Shown: positions 26,699-34,818 of the stretch, in pieces | Layout of the letters: each line of letters starts with the position of its first letter | How positions within the stretch are numbered: the first letter of the stretch is position 1 | From: DASUPK01 sp963736305 | Lineage (GTDB): Bacteria; Actinomycetota; Thermoleophilia; Solirubrobacterales; 70-9 | Length of the DNA stretch: 64,000 bases | Assembly (NCBI GenBank): GCA_963736305.1 | Contig: CAVTOD010000009.1 | Span: 48,411 to 112,410, forward strand | Direction of reading: 5' to 3' | Made by a program: the position numbers and the translations under genes | The notes under the pieces: generated by a model | Databases searched by the model: none | What the model was told of the DNA's origin: nothing | What the model saw: only the letters and a program-made list of their open reading frames with translations

Positions 26699-27149
26699 AC
26701 GGACCCTCGATCTCCTCGGTGATCCAGCCGCCGTAGTAGGCGCCGGGCTGCGGGGTGACCTCCTCGTCGTCGAGGTAGGCGGCGTCAACCCGCCGCGGAT
26801 AGAAGGCGAGATGGCCCTCGAGCTCCTCGTAGCCCTGCTTCGGCTCCGGGTAGTACCAGGCGACCCTCTGCGCCCGCTTGCCGCCGGCCTCAGCGTGGAC
26901 GTAGCTGGCTGTGCCCTTCCACTCGCATTCGGTGTGGATGTCCTCCGCATCGATCAAAACGTCCTCGCGGATGTCCTCGCGCGGGATGTAGACGGTGGGA
27001 GGGCCGGCGGTCTCCAGGACCCGGAGGGCCCGATCGCTCTCGGCGATGGTCTCGCCGCCGAGGATGACGCGGACGTGCCGGTGGAGGGGCTCGACGCGGG
27101 GCGGGCGCGGGTAGTCCCAGACGGATTCCTTCGCTCGCTTCGTGGTCAT
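26667..27149 (-). CDS. DUF427 domain-containing protein
   Basis: 160 residues with the DUF427 pattern: VWDYPRPPRVEP, VRVILGGETIAESDRALRVLE, YIPREDI, TECEWKGTASYV, AWYYPEP and GHLAFYPRRVDAAYLDDEEV. Family function is unknown. ATG 27149 follows a TACTGT box at 6 nt. It is divergent from recG. Confidence 0.85.
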   Translation of the reverse strand: MTTKRAKESVWDYPRPPRVEPLHRHVRVILGGETIAESDRALRVLETAGPPTVYIPREDIREDVLIDAEDIHTECEWKGTASYVHAEAGGKRAQRVAWYYPEPKQGYEELEGHLAFYPRRVDAAYLDDEEVTPQPGAYYGGWITEEIEGPFKGEPGSEGW

Positions 27150-27155
27150 CGGCTC

Positions 27156-27161
27156 ACAGTA
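27156..27161 (-). promoter_or_regulatory. -10 box for leaderless DUF427 gene
   Basis: TACTGT on the minus strand, 6 nt upstream of ATG 27149. Confidence 0.45.
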
Positions 27162-27198
27162 CGAGCAGGCGGCCCGGTGTTACGCCCGTCAGGGCGCC

Positions 27199-27204
27199 TA
27201 GCCT
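27199..27204 (+). promoter_or_regulatory. -10 box for leaderless recG
   Basis: TAGCCT, 8 nt upstream of ATG 27213. Confidence 0.5.
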
Positions 27205-27212
27205 TGTCGGCG

Positions 27213-29411
27213 ATGGAAGCGGCCCTCGAGCGCCCAGATGAAGTTGCGACCTACCTGCCGCGCGCTCTCGCAACCGGGAAAGGCTTGAACTACCAGCAGC
27301 TGCTGGAGGCTCCCCTGAAGTCAATGCCGCGTCCGTCGATCCTCGACGCCCCGCTCACCCAGTTGAAGGGCGCCGGGCCGAAGCTGGCCGCCGCCGCCTC
27401 CGAGATGGGGATCTCGAGTCTCGGCGACCTGCTGCGGCACATTCCGCACAGCTACCGCGACCGGGCCAACCCGGTCGGCCTCGGCGACCTGCGGCTGGGT
27501 GAGGAGGCGACCGTCGAGGTGGAGGTGGCCGGCTCGAAGCTGCGGCCGACCCGGCGCCGCCGCCTGACGATCCTCGAGGCCGACGTCTTCGACGCGAGCG
27601 GCCGGGTGAAGGCCGTCTGGTTCAACCGCGCCTGGCTGGCGGACCGGCTCCAGCCCGGCACCCGGCTGCTGGTCCGCGGAAAGCTCGAGAAGCGGGGCTT
27701 CAACGTCTCCGAGCACGAGTTCCTCGACTCCGAAGCAACCACCACTCCCGCGGGCATCCATACGACCGGTGTCGTTCCCATCCATCCCGCCAGCGAGAAG
27801 CTGCGCCCGCAGCGCATCCGTGAGTGGGTCTGGCAGGCGACGCCGATGGCCCGCCACGCCGTCGAGCCCATCCCGGGCCGGATGCGCCGCGAGCTCCGGA
27901 TGGCGGGCGCGAGCGATTCGATCGTCGCCTCGCACTTCCCCGGAAACGAGCACGCGGCGGAGGCAGCCCGGGAGCGACTCGCCTTCGAGGATCTCTTCCT
28001 CTATCAGGCGGCCCTGATCTCCCGACGCGGGCGGCGCGCCTCCGGAAGCAAGGGAATCCCGCTCCCTGGAGCGACCGAGCGGGCCGGGGCGTGGCTCGAG
28101 TCGCTTCCGTTCGAGCTCACCGGCGACCAGCGTCGCGCCGTCGAGGAGATCGATTCGGATCTCGGCGAGCCCCAGCCCATGCAGCGCCTCCTGATGGGGG
28201 AAGTGGGGAGTGGCAAGACCGTCCTGTGCGTCTACGCGATGCTGCGGGCGATCGAGGCGGGACACCAGGCTGCCCTGATGGCGCCCACCGAGACGCTCGC
28301 CGAGCAGCACTTCCGCACGCTCGAATCGCTGCTCGCCCGAGATCCGACACCCGCGACCCTGCTCACATCCGCAACGCCTCCGGCCCACCGGCGGGAGCTG
28401 CTCGCCTCACTGGCGGCGGGCGAGCCCCAGCTCGTGGTGGGCACGCACGCCCTGATCGAGGAGTCCGTCGAGTTCTCCTCCCTCGCGGTCGCCGTCGTCG
28501 ACGAGCAGCACCGCTTCGGCGTCCGCCAGCGCGCCGCGCTCGATGCGAAGGGGCCCGGCAAGCGGCTCCCGCACGTCCTTCATATGACCGCGACCCCGAT
28601 TCCCCGGACGCTTTCGCTGACGGCCTACGGCGACCTGGACACCACCGCCCTGCGTGAGCTGCCTAAGGGCCGCCAGCCGATCCGCACGCGGGTCGTCGGC
28701 GAGGACCGCCGGGGTGAGGCCTACGGGTTCATCCGCGAGCGACTGCGCGAGGGACGTCAGGCCTACGTCGTCTGCCCACTGGTGAGCGAATCGGAGGTGA
28801 CGGAGGCGCGGGCCGCGGAGGCCGAGGCGAAGCGGCTCGCCAAGACCGAGCTGCGCGACTTCAAGGTTGCCCTGCTGCACGGCCAGATGTCCTCGGAGCA
28901 GAAGGCGCGCGCGATGGACGCCTTCTCCTCCGGAGAGGCGGACGTCCTCGTGGCGACGACGGTGATCGAGGTCGGCATCGACGTCGCCAACGCGACCGTG
29001 ATGCTGGTGGAGGGCGCCGAGCGCTTCGGGCTCTCTCAACTCCATCAGCTGCGCGGTCGCGTCGGCCGTGGCAGCCACGAGTCCTTCTGCATCCTCTTCG
29101 GCGATCCGGAGTCCGACGCGGCCAAGGCGCGGCTCGAGGCGATCGCGGGGGAGGGGGACGGCTTCGCGCTCGCGGAGGTCGACCTCTCGATCCGCGGCGA
29201 GGGCGAGATCCTCGGGACCCGCCAGCACGGCCTGCCCCGGTTCCGCGCCGCGTCGCTCCCGGAGGACACCGCGCTCCTCCTCGAGGCCCGTCGGCGCGTG
29301 CTCGAGCTTCGGGAGCGCTTCGGATCGCTCGAGGCCCCGGGGATCGGCCCGCTGATGGACGAGGCCAGGCGGCGCTTCGGCGACGAGCGCGTCGAGCAGG
29401 TCGCGGCGTAG
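27213..29411 (+). CDS. recG: ATP-dependent DNA helicase RecG
   Basis: Branch-migration helicase for stalled forks; 732 residues from ATG 27213. The N-terminal wedge/OB domain starts near LTQLKGAGPKLA and includes SYRDRANPVGLGDL. Helicase motifs are LLMGEVGSGKTVLC (I), APTETLAEQHF (Ia), VVDEQHRFGVRQR (DEQH box II), HMTATPIPRTL (III), VLVATTVIEVGIDV (V) and QLRGRVGRGSHESFC (VI). TAGCCT 8 nt upstream fixes the start; the frame is open much further upstream but that region belongs to other genes. The stop abuts rsmD. Confidence 0.96.
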   Translation: MEAALERPDEVATYLPRALATGKGLNYQQLLEAPLKSMPRPSILDAPLTQLKGAGPKLAAAASEMGISSLGDLLRHIPHSYRDRANPVGLGDLRLGEEATVEVEVAGSKLRPTRRRRLTILEADVFDASGRVKAVWFNRAWLADRLQPGTRLLVRGKLEKRGFNVSEHEFLDSEATTTPAGIHTTGVVPIHPASEKLRPQRIREWVWQATPMARHAVEPIPGRMRRELRMAGASDSIVASHFPGNEHAAEAARERLAFEDLFLYQAALISRRGRRASGSKGIPLPGATERAGAWLESLPFELTGDQRRAVEEIDSDLGEPQPMQRLLMGEVGSGKTVLCVYAMLRAIEAGHQAALMAPTETLAEQHFRTLESLLARDPTPATLLTSATPPAHRRELLASLAAGEPQLVVGTHALIEESVEFSSLAVAVVDEQHRFGVRQRAALDAKGPGKRLPHVLHMTATPIPRTLSLTAYGDLDTTALRELPKGRQPIRTRVVGEDRRGEAYGFIRERLREGRQAYVVCPLVSESEVTEARAAEAEAKRLAKTELRDFKVALLHGQMSSEQKARAMDAFSSGEADVLVATTVIEVGIDVANATVMLVEGAERFGLSQLHQLRGRVGRGSHESFCILFGDPESDAAKARLEAIAGEGDGFALAEVDLSIRGEGEILGTRQHGLPRFRAASLPEDTALLLEARRRVLELRERFGSLEAPGIGPLMDEARRRFGDERVEQVAA

Positions 29412-29990
29412 TTGGGCGAGCTGCGGATCAGCGGGGGCGAGCTCGGCGGTCGCCGCATCCGGTCCCCGAAGGGCGACAAGCTGCGGCCGACCACGGAGCG
29501 GGTCCGCGAGGCGGTCTTCTCGATCCTCGGGGACGTCTCCGGTGCCCGCGTTCTGGATCTCTTCTGCGGCACGGGGGCACTGGCGATCGAGGCTCTCTCC
29601 AGGGGCGCCGCCGAGGCGACCCTGGTCGATACCCATCCACAGCCGGCCAGGGGGAACATCGAGACTCTCGGGCTGACCGACCGCGTCAAGGTCGTCCGGG
29701 CCGATGCCGCCCGCTTCCTGCGCCGCGCCCAGGAAGGGTCATACGATCTGGTGCTCTGCGACCCGCCGTATAGACTCGCCGACCGCCTTGCAGCCGACCT
29801 CGACCCGCTCATACGACATGTGCTTGCCACGGGAGGCAGGGCGATGATCGAATCCTCGCCCGAGCGACCTCTGGAGGTCAGCCTGCCGCTGATCACGGAA
29901 CGGACCTACGGTGAGACCCTGATTCGCATATTCGAGGGTGCTCCGCGGGCGAAGCCGAGGAGCAACCCGATTAACGGTGGTGAGGGATGA
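29412..29990 (+). CDS. rsmD: 16S rRNA (guanine966-N2)-methyltransferase RsmD
   Basis: 192 residues. ISGGELGGRRIRSPKG begins the N-terminal domain, LRPTTERVREAVFSIL is family-specific, VLDLFCGTGALAIEALSRGA is the SAM site and LVLCDPPYR is the catalytic (D/N)PPY motif. It starts with TTG directly after the recG stop and overlaps coaD by 4 nt (ATGA). The rsmD-coaD pair is conserved in many bacteria. Confidence 0.94.
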   Translation: MGELRISGGELGGRRIRSPKGDKLRPTTERVREAVFSILGDVSGARVLDLFCGTGALAIEALSRGAAEATLVDTHPQPARGNIETLGLTDRVKVVRADAARFLRRAQEGSYDLVLCDPPYRLADRLAADLDPLIRHVLATGGRAMIESSPERPLEVSLPLITERTYGETLIRIFEGAPRAKPRSNPINGGEG

Positions 29991-30484
29991 GCGCCGACGG
30001 CCGGACCGCGGTATGTCCGGGGAGCTACGACCCGGTCACGAACGGCCACCTCGACATCATCACCCGCACCTCACGCGTCTTCGAGCGCGTGATCGTCGGG
30101 GTGGTGAATCAGCCCGTTCGCAAGCAGCAAACGCTGTTCACGGCCGAAGAGCGCAAGGCGTTCATCGAGGACGCGACCGGGAACCTCGAGAACGTCGAGG
30201 TCAAGGTCATGTCGAACCTGTTGGTCGAGTTCGCCAAGGAGAACGGCGCGAAGGCGATCATCAAGGGACTGCGCGCTATCTCGGACTTCGAGTACGAGTT
30301 CGAGATGAATCAGCTGAACCGAAAGCTGGCCGCCGACATCGAGTCGATGTACATCTTCGCCTCGGCGAACTACAGCTTTCTCTCCTCGACGGGGGTCAAG
30401 GAGATTGCCACCTTCGGCGGCGACATCAGCGATCTGGTGCCCGCCCCGGTTGCAAAAGCGCTTGCGGAACGACTCGCTCGCTGA
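29987..30484 (+). CDS. coaD: Phosphopantetheine adenylyltransferase
   Basis: Penultimate step of coenzyme A synthesis. The protein has 165 residues. CPGSYDPVTNGHLDII carries the TxGH nucleotide site, and SSTGVKEIATFGGDISDLVP is the conserved C-terminal block. ATG 29987 overlaps the rsmD stop. Confidence 0.97.
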   Translation: MSADGRTAVCPGSYDPVTNGHLDIITRTSRVFERVIVGVVNQPVRKQQTLFTAEERKAFIEDATGNLENVEVKVMSNLLVEFAKENGAKAIIKGLRAISDFEYEFEMNQLNRKLAADIESMYIFASANYSFLSSTGVKEIATFGGDISDLVPAPVAKALAERLAR

Positions 30485-30584
30485 GGCAGTCATGCGTGGG
30501 GGTGGGCAGGAGCTTGCAATCCGGCGTAGAAACGCAACCCGGGGCGCCTGCCAAGTCCCGATGCGTAAGCTTTAGCGACACCAA

Positions 30585-31052
30585 ATGGACGTTCTAGTAC
30601 TCATCGACAAGCTCGACGACCTGGTGCACAACGCGCGCCCGGTCCCGCTCACCGATCAGGTGCGCGTCGACCGTGAGGAGATCTACGACCTCCTCGACCA
30701 GATGCGCGCCACGATCCCCGAGGAGATCAAGCAGGCCCGCTGGATCGTCAAGGAGCGCCAGGAGATGCTCGCCGAGGCCAAGCGGGAGGCCGAGCGGATC
30801 GTCAAGGAGGCCCGCGAGCAGCAGGCCCGCCTCGTCGCGAACGAGGAGATCACGCGCCAGGCCGAGCGTGCCGCCGAGGAGATCGTCGAGGAGGCGCGCG
30901 AGCGCGAACGTGAGATCCGCCTCGGCGCCGAGGACTACGCGGACGACATCCTCTCGACCCTCGAGGTCAACCTCCAGAAGTTCCTGCAGGCAGTGCAGCG
31001 AGGCCGCGACCGGCTCCAGGGCCGCGAGCGCGAGCCCTCCGAGATCGGCTAG
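30585..31052 (+). CDS. SepIVA/DivIVA-like coiled-coil cell division protein
   Basis: 155 residues, strongly helical and charged. VLVLIDKLDDLVHNARPVPLTDQVRVDREEIYDLLDQM at the N-terminus matches the start of actinobacterial SepIVA-type proteins, given here as positions 3-40. A continuous coiled coil (EAKREAERIVKEAREQQARL) covers the rest. In Mycobacterium the sepIVA gene lies just upstream of the DUF177 gene; here it follows coaD and the DUF177 gene is 3 kb downstream, so context supports the call. A TAAGCT box at 30566-30571 would give a 7-nt leader. No SD is visible. Confidence 0.65.
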   Translation: MDVLVLIDKLDDLVHNARPVPLTDQVRVDREEIYDLLDQMRATIPEEIKQARWIVKERQEMLAEAKREAERIVKEAREQQARLVANEEITRQAERAAEEIVEEAREREREIRLGAEDYADDILSTLEVNLQKFLQAVQRGRDRLQGREREPSEIG

Positions 31053-31057
31053 CGCTC

Positions 31058-31074
31058 ACCCGCTTCTGGCGGGT
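31058..31074 (+). terminator. Hairpin after the SepIVA-like gene
   Basis: ACCCGC / GCGGGT, 6 bp with a 5-nt loop, followed by the weakly T-rich TGGTTG, 6 nt behind the stop codon. Probable intrinsic terminator. Confidence 0.5.
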
Positions 31075-31116
31075 TGGTTGCCGTATAGGCATCTAATTCG
31101 CCAATTGCCACCTGGT

Positions 31117-31122
31117 TAGGCT
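31117..31122 (+). promoter_or_regulatory. -10 box for leaderless phosphotransferase gene
   Basis: TAGGCT, 6 nt upstream of ATG 31129. Confidence 0.5.
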
Positions 31123-31128
31123 CTCCAC

Positions 31129-32106
31129 ATGGAGGAGCTGACTGCCGGTGTGCGCTCCCTGCTCGCTGACGTTGAGGGCGATCGCGGCGAGCTCACTCTC
31201 AGCGCGATCCCCGGCGGCGCCTCCCGCGAGACCTGGCTGGTGGAGAACGCCGATCGCCGCTGGGTACTACGGCGCGATCCCGAGGGGTCCGTCTCGTTGG
31301 TGCCACTCCCGAACGAGTTCGCCTTGATTGACCGTGCGGCGGAAGCCGGTGTCCCTGTGCCCCGGCCACTGGCTCTGGAACCCGCTGGCGGCCGTCTCGG
31401 TACCGCCGCGATCCTGCTGTCCTTCATTTCGGGCACTTCGGTCGCCCCGCGCATCCTCCGCAAGCCCGAGTACGCGGGCGCCCGTGACCGCCTCACCGGC
31501 CAGCTCGCTGAGGCCCTGGCCCGCATCCACGCGATCGACCCGGCTGAGCTGGACGGGGTCCTGCCCGTGCCCCCGGCGGATCCGGCGCTCGCCCAGCTCG
31601 AGGAATGGGAGCGCCAGCTCGACGAGATCAGCGAGCCGCTTCCCGCCGTCGAGCTGGGCCTGCGCTGGCTGCGCGCCAACACGCCCGAGCCGGCGGAACC
31701 CCGGCTCGTACATGGCGACTTCCGGCTCGGCAACTTCATCGTCGACGAGGACGGGCTGGCGGCGGTGATCGACTGGGAGCTCGCTCACCTGGGCGATCCC
31801 GCCGAAGACATCGGCTGGCTCTGCATCCGCTCCTGGCGGTTCGGAAACGACGAGCGTCCCGTGGCGGGAGTTGGTCGCCTGGATGAGTTCATCGCGGCCT
31901 ACGAAGCGGCCGGAGGGGCGCCTGTCGACCCCGACCGGGTGCGCTACTGGGAGGCCTTCGGCAACCTCAAGTGGGCGATCATCTGCGCCCGCCAGGCGCA
32001 CGACCATCTCACCGGGGTGCGCCGCAGCCACGAGCTGGCTTCCCTCGGCCGGCGGGTCTGCGAGCCGGAGTGGGACCTCCTCCAGCTGGTCGGGGAGGGG
32101 GCCTGA
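31129..32106 (+). CDS. APH-family phosphotransferase (ACAD10-like kinase)
   Basis: 325 residues of the aminoglycoside phosphotransferase/choline kinase fold. ETWLVENADRRWVLRR is the glycine-loop/lysine strand. LVHGDFRLGNFIVDEDG is the catalytic HGDxxxxN loop and AVIDWELAHLGDPAEDIGWL is the metal-binding DWE segment. The pattern is that of ACAD10/11-type kinases linked to acyl-CoA metabolism, not of resistance enzymes. The following DUF6285 gene, overlapping by 1 nt, and the convergent enoyl-CoA hydratase support a lipid or acyl-CoA context. Substrate unknown. Confidence 0.82.
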   Translation: MEELTAGVRSLLADVEGDRGELTLSAIPGGASRETWLVENADRRWVLRRDPEGSVSLVPLPNEFALIDRAAEAGVPVPRPLALEPAGGRLGTAAILLSFISGTSVAPRILRKPEYAGARDRLTGQLAEALARIHAIDPAELDGVLPVPPADPALAQLEEWERQLDEISEPLPAVELGLRWLRANTPEPAEPRLVHGDFRLGNFIVDEDGLAAVIDWELAHLGDPAEDIGWLCIRSWRFGNDERPVAGVGRLDEFIAAYEAAGGAPVDPDRVRYWEAFGNLKWAIICARQAHDHLTGVRRSHELASLGRRVCEPEWDLLQLVGEGA

Positions 32107-32462
32107 TGCAGGACCGGCCGACGGCGCCTGAGCTCCTCGAATCGGTCGCCGAGTACCTGTTCGGCGAGCTGCGGCCCGAGGTGCCGCGCGAGCAGCGCTT
32201 CAAGGTTCTGGTCGCCGCCAATGTCTGCGCCGTGGTGGCGAGAGAGATCCGCGCAGGCGACGAGCCGGACCGGGCGGATCTCGAGCTCTTCAACGAGCTC
32301 CTGGGAGAGCCGGCCGGTGATGTTCATGCCGCGGCGGCCGAGCTCTCCCGAAGGCTGCGCTCCGGCGAGCTCGACGACCGGATCGACGAACTTGCCCCGC
32401 GCCTCGAAGAGCACGTCCGCCGCAAGCTGGAAATCGCCCGGCCCGGCTACGACGAGGCCTAG
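32106..32462 (+). CDS. DUF6285 domain-containing protein
   Basis: 118 residues, all-helical and acidic. RPTAPELLESVAEYLFGEL, RFKVLVAANVCAVVAREI and LRSGELDDRIDELAPRL match proteins usually encoded next to APH-type kinases and acyl-CoA dehydrogenases. ATG 32106 sits in the stop of the kinase gene (TGATG), so the two are translationally coupled and probably act together. Biochemical role unknown. Confidence 0.72.
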   Translation: MQDRPTAPELLESVAEYLFGELRPEVPREQRFKVLVAANVCAVVAREIRAGDEPDRADLELFNELLGEPAGDVHAAAAELSRRLRSGELDDRIDELAPRLEEHVRRKLEIARPGYDEA

Positions 32463-33313
32463 AGATCGGTCTGATGCGTTCCGGCCCGCCCGGCGTCGGT
32501 CTTCTCGTAGAAGCGGCCGAGCAGCTCCAGGGTCTCCTCCGGGTCCGCGCAGCTGTACGCGTTCCAGGCCTCGTTGCGGAGCTGCTCGTCCAGCGGCTTG
32601 CCGACCGTGTCGAGGATCGTCTGCTTCGCTGAGCGCACGGCACGCTGCGAGTTCCGCAGGATCTGGCGGGCGACGGCCTCCGCCTCTTCCATCAGCCGCT
32701 CGTGCGGCACCACCCTCGAGACGAGGTTGCACTGCAGCGCGCGCTGGGCGTCGATCGGCTCGGCCGTGAGGAGCATTTCCAGGGCGATTCCGGTTCCGCA
32801 GGTGTTGACCAGCCGCACGATCCCGCCGTCGCCGTGATGAAAGCCGCGGCGGGCCTCGAAGGAGCCGAACATCGCGCGATCCGAGGCGATCCGGATGTCG
32901 CATGCGAGGGCGGTCTCCAGCCCACCGGCGAGCGCCCAGCCGTTGATCGCGCCGACGATCGGCTTGTAGATGCGGTGCATGCCGCGGGTGAAGCCATTCA
33001 GGCCGAGCTCGGCGATCTCGCGGATGTCGGTCGCGTTGCTCTCGGCGATGATCGGCGGGATGTACTCCTTCAAGTCGGCTCCCGCGCAGAACACGTCGCC
33101 GGCGCCGGTGAGGATCGCGACGTCGACGGAGTCGTCCTCGGCGAAGTCGGCCCAGGCGGCGATCATCGCGCGGTGGACCTCGGGACTGACCGCGTTCCTC
33201 GCCTCGGGCCGGTTGATCGTCACGTAGGCGATCCGGTCGCGCTTCTCGTAGAGGACGACACCCTCGTCAGCCGAGGGCGGCGGGCCGGGACGCTCCGGGT
33301 TGTGGTGAGTCAT
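32459..33313 (-). CDS. Enoyl-CoA hydratase/isomerase family protein
   Basis: 284 residues of the crotonase fold. VTINRPEARNAVSPEVHRAM, VAILTGAGDVFCAGADLKEY (oxyanion loop), AINGWALAGGLETALACDIRIAS and FEARRGFHHGDGGIVRL are the typical blocks. The GGLE position carries one of the two glutamates seen in hydratases; the second (usually in the 160s) appears replaced (HHGDGG), so hydratase activity is not assured. It lies 11 nt behind the methyltransferase gene and is convergent with the DUF6285 gene (4-nt overlap). Confidence 0.85.
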   Translation of the reverse strand: MTHHNPERPGPPPSADEGVVLYEKRDRIAYVTINRPEARNAVSPEVHRAMIAAWADFAEDDSVDVAILTGAGDVFCAGADLKEYIPPIIAESNATDIREIAELGLNGFTRGMHRIYKPIVGAINGWALAGGLETALACDIRIASDRAMFGSFEARRGFHHGDGGIVRLVNTCGTGIALEMLLTAEPIDAQRALQCNLVSRVVPHERLMEEAEAVARQILRNSQRAVRSAKQTILDTVGKPLDEQLRNEAWNAYSCADPEETLELLGRFYEKTDAGRAGTHQTDL

Positions 33314-33324
33314 CGCGCTCGCTT

Positions 33325-33867
33325 TCAGTCGTAGGTTGCCCGCACGACGGCCAGGTCGTCGGCGGTCCAGGTGATCTCGCCGCCGCACCACTCCGCGAGC
33401 TCCTCGGCGGTGTCGGGGAAGTCGAAGCCCTCTTCGATCGGCGTCACCTGCGGCTCGGCCTTCACCAGGTCGCCGATCACCAAAGCGCGCGACTGCTCGC
33501 GGACGCGCCGAAAGAGCAGGTGCTTCTGGTCGTCGGTGAGGTGGTGCACCGAGAGCACCGAGATCACCAGGTCCCACGGCCCATCCGGAAGCGGGTCCTC
33601 CATGCGGGCGAGCTGGACGTCGTCGTAATCCTCGCGGAGCCGATAGACCATGTTCGTGTCCGAGTCGAGCCCGATCACCCAGGCGTCCGGATAGGCCTCG
33701 AGGAGGACCCGGGTCGTCTCACCCGTGCCCATCCCGAGCTCGAGAACGCGATCGGGGGCGAAGGGGATCGCGTCGATCGCGGCCCTCTGCAGGTCGTCGT
33801 AGCGCGGGACCTCCTCCCGGATCTCCTCCAGGTAGGTCTCGGGATTCCACTGGAATTGGGCGCACAC
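33325..33867 (-). CDS. Class I SAM-dependent methyltransferase
   Basis: 180 residues from GTG 33867, beginning VCAQFQWNPETYLEEIREEVP, which matches the usual start of this family (FQWDPETY-like). SAM motif I is VLELGMGTGETTRVLLEAYP, then VIGLDSDTNM (acidic loop) and DLVISVLSVHHL (motif III/IV). The substrate is unknown. The frame is open upstream to 33930, but that stretch is low-complexity Arg/Pro and lacks a supported start. It leads a two-gene unit with the enoyl-CoA hydratase. Confidence 0.75.
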   Translation of the reverse strand: MCAQFQWNPETYLEEIREEVPRYDDLQRAAIDAIPFAPDRVLELGMGTGETTRVLLEAYPDAWVIGLDSDTNMVYRLREDYDDVQLARMEDPLPDGPWDLVISVLSVHHLTDDQKHLLFRRVREQSRALVIGDLVKAEPQVTPIEEGFDFPDTAEELAEWCGGEITWTADDLAVVRATYD

Positions 33868-33939
33868 CAGATGATCGATTTCTAATCGACGTGCCCGCGG
33901 GGGCGGCGCAGGCCGAGCTGGGCGCCGCACGCGCCCGAA

Positions 33940-33960
33940 GCGGGTAGTGGTGCTACCCGC
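33940..33960. repeat. Perfect hairpin / inverted repeat between divergent genes
   Basis: GCGGGTAG (33940-33947), loop TGGTG, CTACCCGC (33953-33960): 8-bp perfect arms. It lies in the 189-bp gap between the methyltransferase and DUF177 genes, which are divergent. It could be an operator. No U-run follows on either strand. I see nothing else in this gap except the TACCCT promoter box at its right end. Confidence 0.5.
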
Positions 33961-34042
33961 GAGGACGCGGGTGGCGATCCAGCGACGGCATGCGCCGTCA
34001 TCCGTGGGTGCGTGGATTGGGAATCGGTCATCTAGGGCTCGC

Positions 34043-34048
34043 TACCCT
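34043..34048 (+). promoter_or_regulatory. -10 box for leaderless DUF177 gene
   Basis: TACCCT, 8 nt upstream of GTG 34057. Confidence 0.5.
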
Positions 34049-34056
34049 CGCAGCGA

Positions 34057-34578
34057 GTGTATTTGGCAGGCGGCATCGTCGATCTGGAGCGCTTGGCGCT
34101 GTCCTCCGGACAGGCCCGTTCGCTCGATCTCGTGGTCGGGCTCAAGCTGATCGTGCTCGCCGGGCAGAGCTATGCACCGGTGGGTGGCCGGGTCGACGCC
34201 ATGGTGGACGTCTCCAGGACGAGCACCGGCTACGCGCTCCGGCTGCGCTTCAACACCGAGCTGAGGGGCCCCTGTGTCCGCTGCCTGGAGCCCGCGGCGA
34301 GCGAGTTGGAGATCGACAGCCGTGAGGTCGACCAGCCGGGGGCGAACGACGATGAGCTCCGCAGCCCGTACGTCACCGACGGCAACCTCGACGTCGGCCG
34401 CTGGGCCAACGACGCCCTCGTCCTCGCCTTCCCGTCGCAGCCACTCTGCCGGGAGGACTGCGCGGGGCTCTGCGCGGTCTGCGGGGAGTCCCTGAATGAC
34501 GCCGACCCCGAGGCGCATCGCCACGAGAGCGGCGGCGATCCGCGAATGGCGAAGCTCAGGGATCTGAAGCTCGAGTAG
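34057..34578 (+). CDS. yceD: YceD/DUF177 family protein (23S rRNA accumulation)
   Basis: 173 residues. LRGPCVRCLEPAASELEI and CREDCAGLCAVCGESLND supply the two CxxC-type pairs of DUF177. The family is needed for normal 23S rRNA levels and is found next to rpmF almost everywhere, as here (16 nt apart). GTG 34057 follows TACCCT by 8 nt. Confidence 0.88.
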   Translation: MYLAGGIVDLERLALSSGQARSLDLVVGLKLIVLAGQSYAPVGGRVDAMVDVSRTSTGYALRLRFNTELRGPCVRCLEPAASELEIDSREVDQPGANDDELRSPYVTDGNLDVGRWANDALVLAFPSQPLCREDCAGLCAVCGESLNDADPEAHRHESGGDPRMAKLRDLKLE

Positions 34579-34579
34579 C

Positions 34580-34585
34580 TACTAT
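34580..34585 (+). promoter_or_regulatory. -10 box for leaderless rpmF
   Basis: TACTAT, 9 nt upstream of ATG 34595, overlapping the DUF177 stop region. Confidence 0.45.
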
Positions 34586-34594
34586 CCCGCGCCA

Positions 34595-34813
34595 ATGGCG
34601 GTCCCCAAGAAGAGACAGTCCCGCACGCGTCGTGACAAGCGCCGCGCCCAGCACAAGGCTTCGACCCCGCGGCTGAACGAGTGCCCGCGCTGTCACAGCC
34701 CACGCCTGCCCCATCGCGTCTGCCCGACCTGCGGCACGTACGCCGGGCGTGAGGTGATTCGCCACGAGGCGCCCGAGGCCACCCCGCAGGCCCAGCCCTC
34801 GCCCCAGGACTAG
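34595..34813 (+). CDS. rpmF: 50S ribosomal protein L32 (zinc-binding form)
   Basis: 72 residues. MAVPKKRQSRTRRDKRRAQH is the typical L32 start; CPRCHSPRLPHRVCPTCGTY holds the two CxxC zinc pairs. A short acidic/Gln tail follows. Confidence 0.97.
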   Translation: MAVPKKRQSRTRRDKRRAQHKASTPRLNECPRCHSPRLPHRVCPTCGTYAGREVIRHEAPEATPQAQPSPQD

Positions 34814-34818
34814 TTCGC

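Noticed and set aside
27321..28388. Long minus-strand frame of 355 codons inside recG
   Set aside because: Complementary shadow of recG; recG carries all helicase motifs and its own promoter box.
31129..32106. Aminoglycoside resistance gene
   Set aside because: The APH fold is shared by many kinases; the ACAD10-like pattern and DUF6285 neighbour point to acyl-CoA metabolism.
33947..34150. Possible 67-codon protein between the methyltransferase and DUF177 genes
   Set aside because: Arg/Ser-rich, overlaps the DUF177 gene in another frame and no conserved pattern; the gap is better explained by promoter and hairpin.
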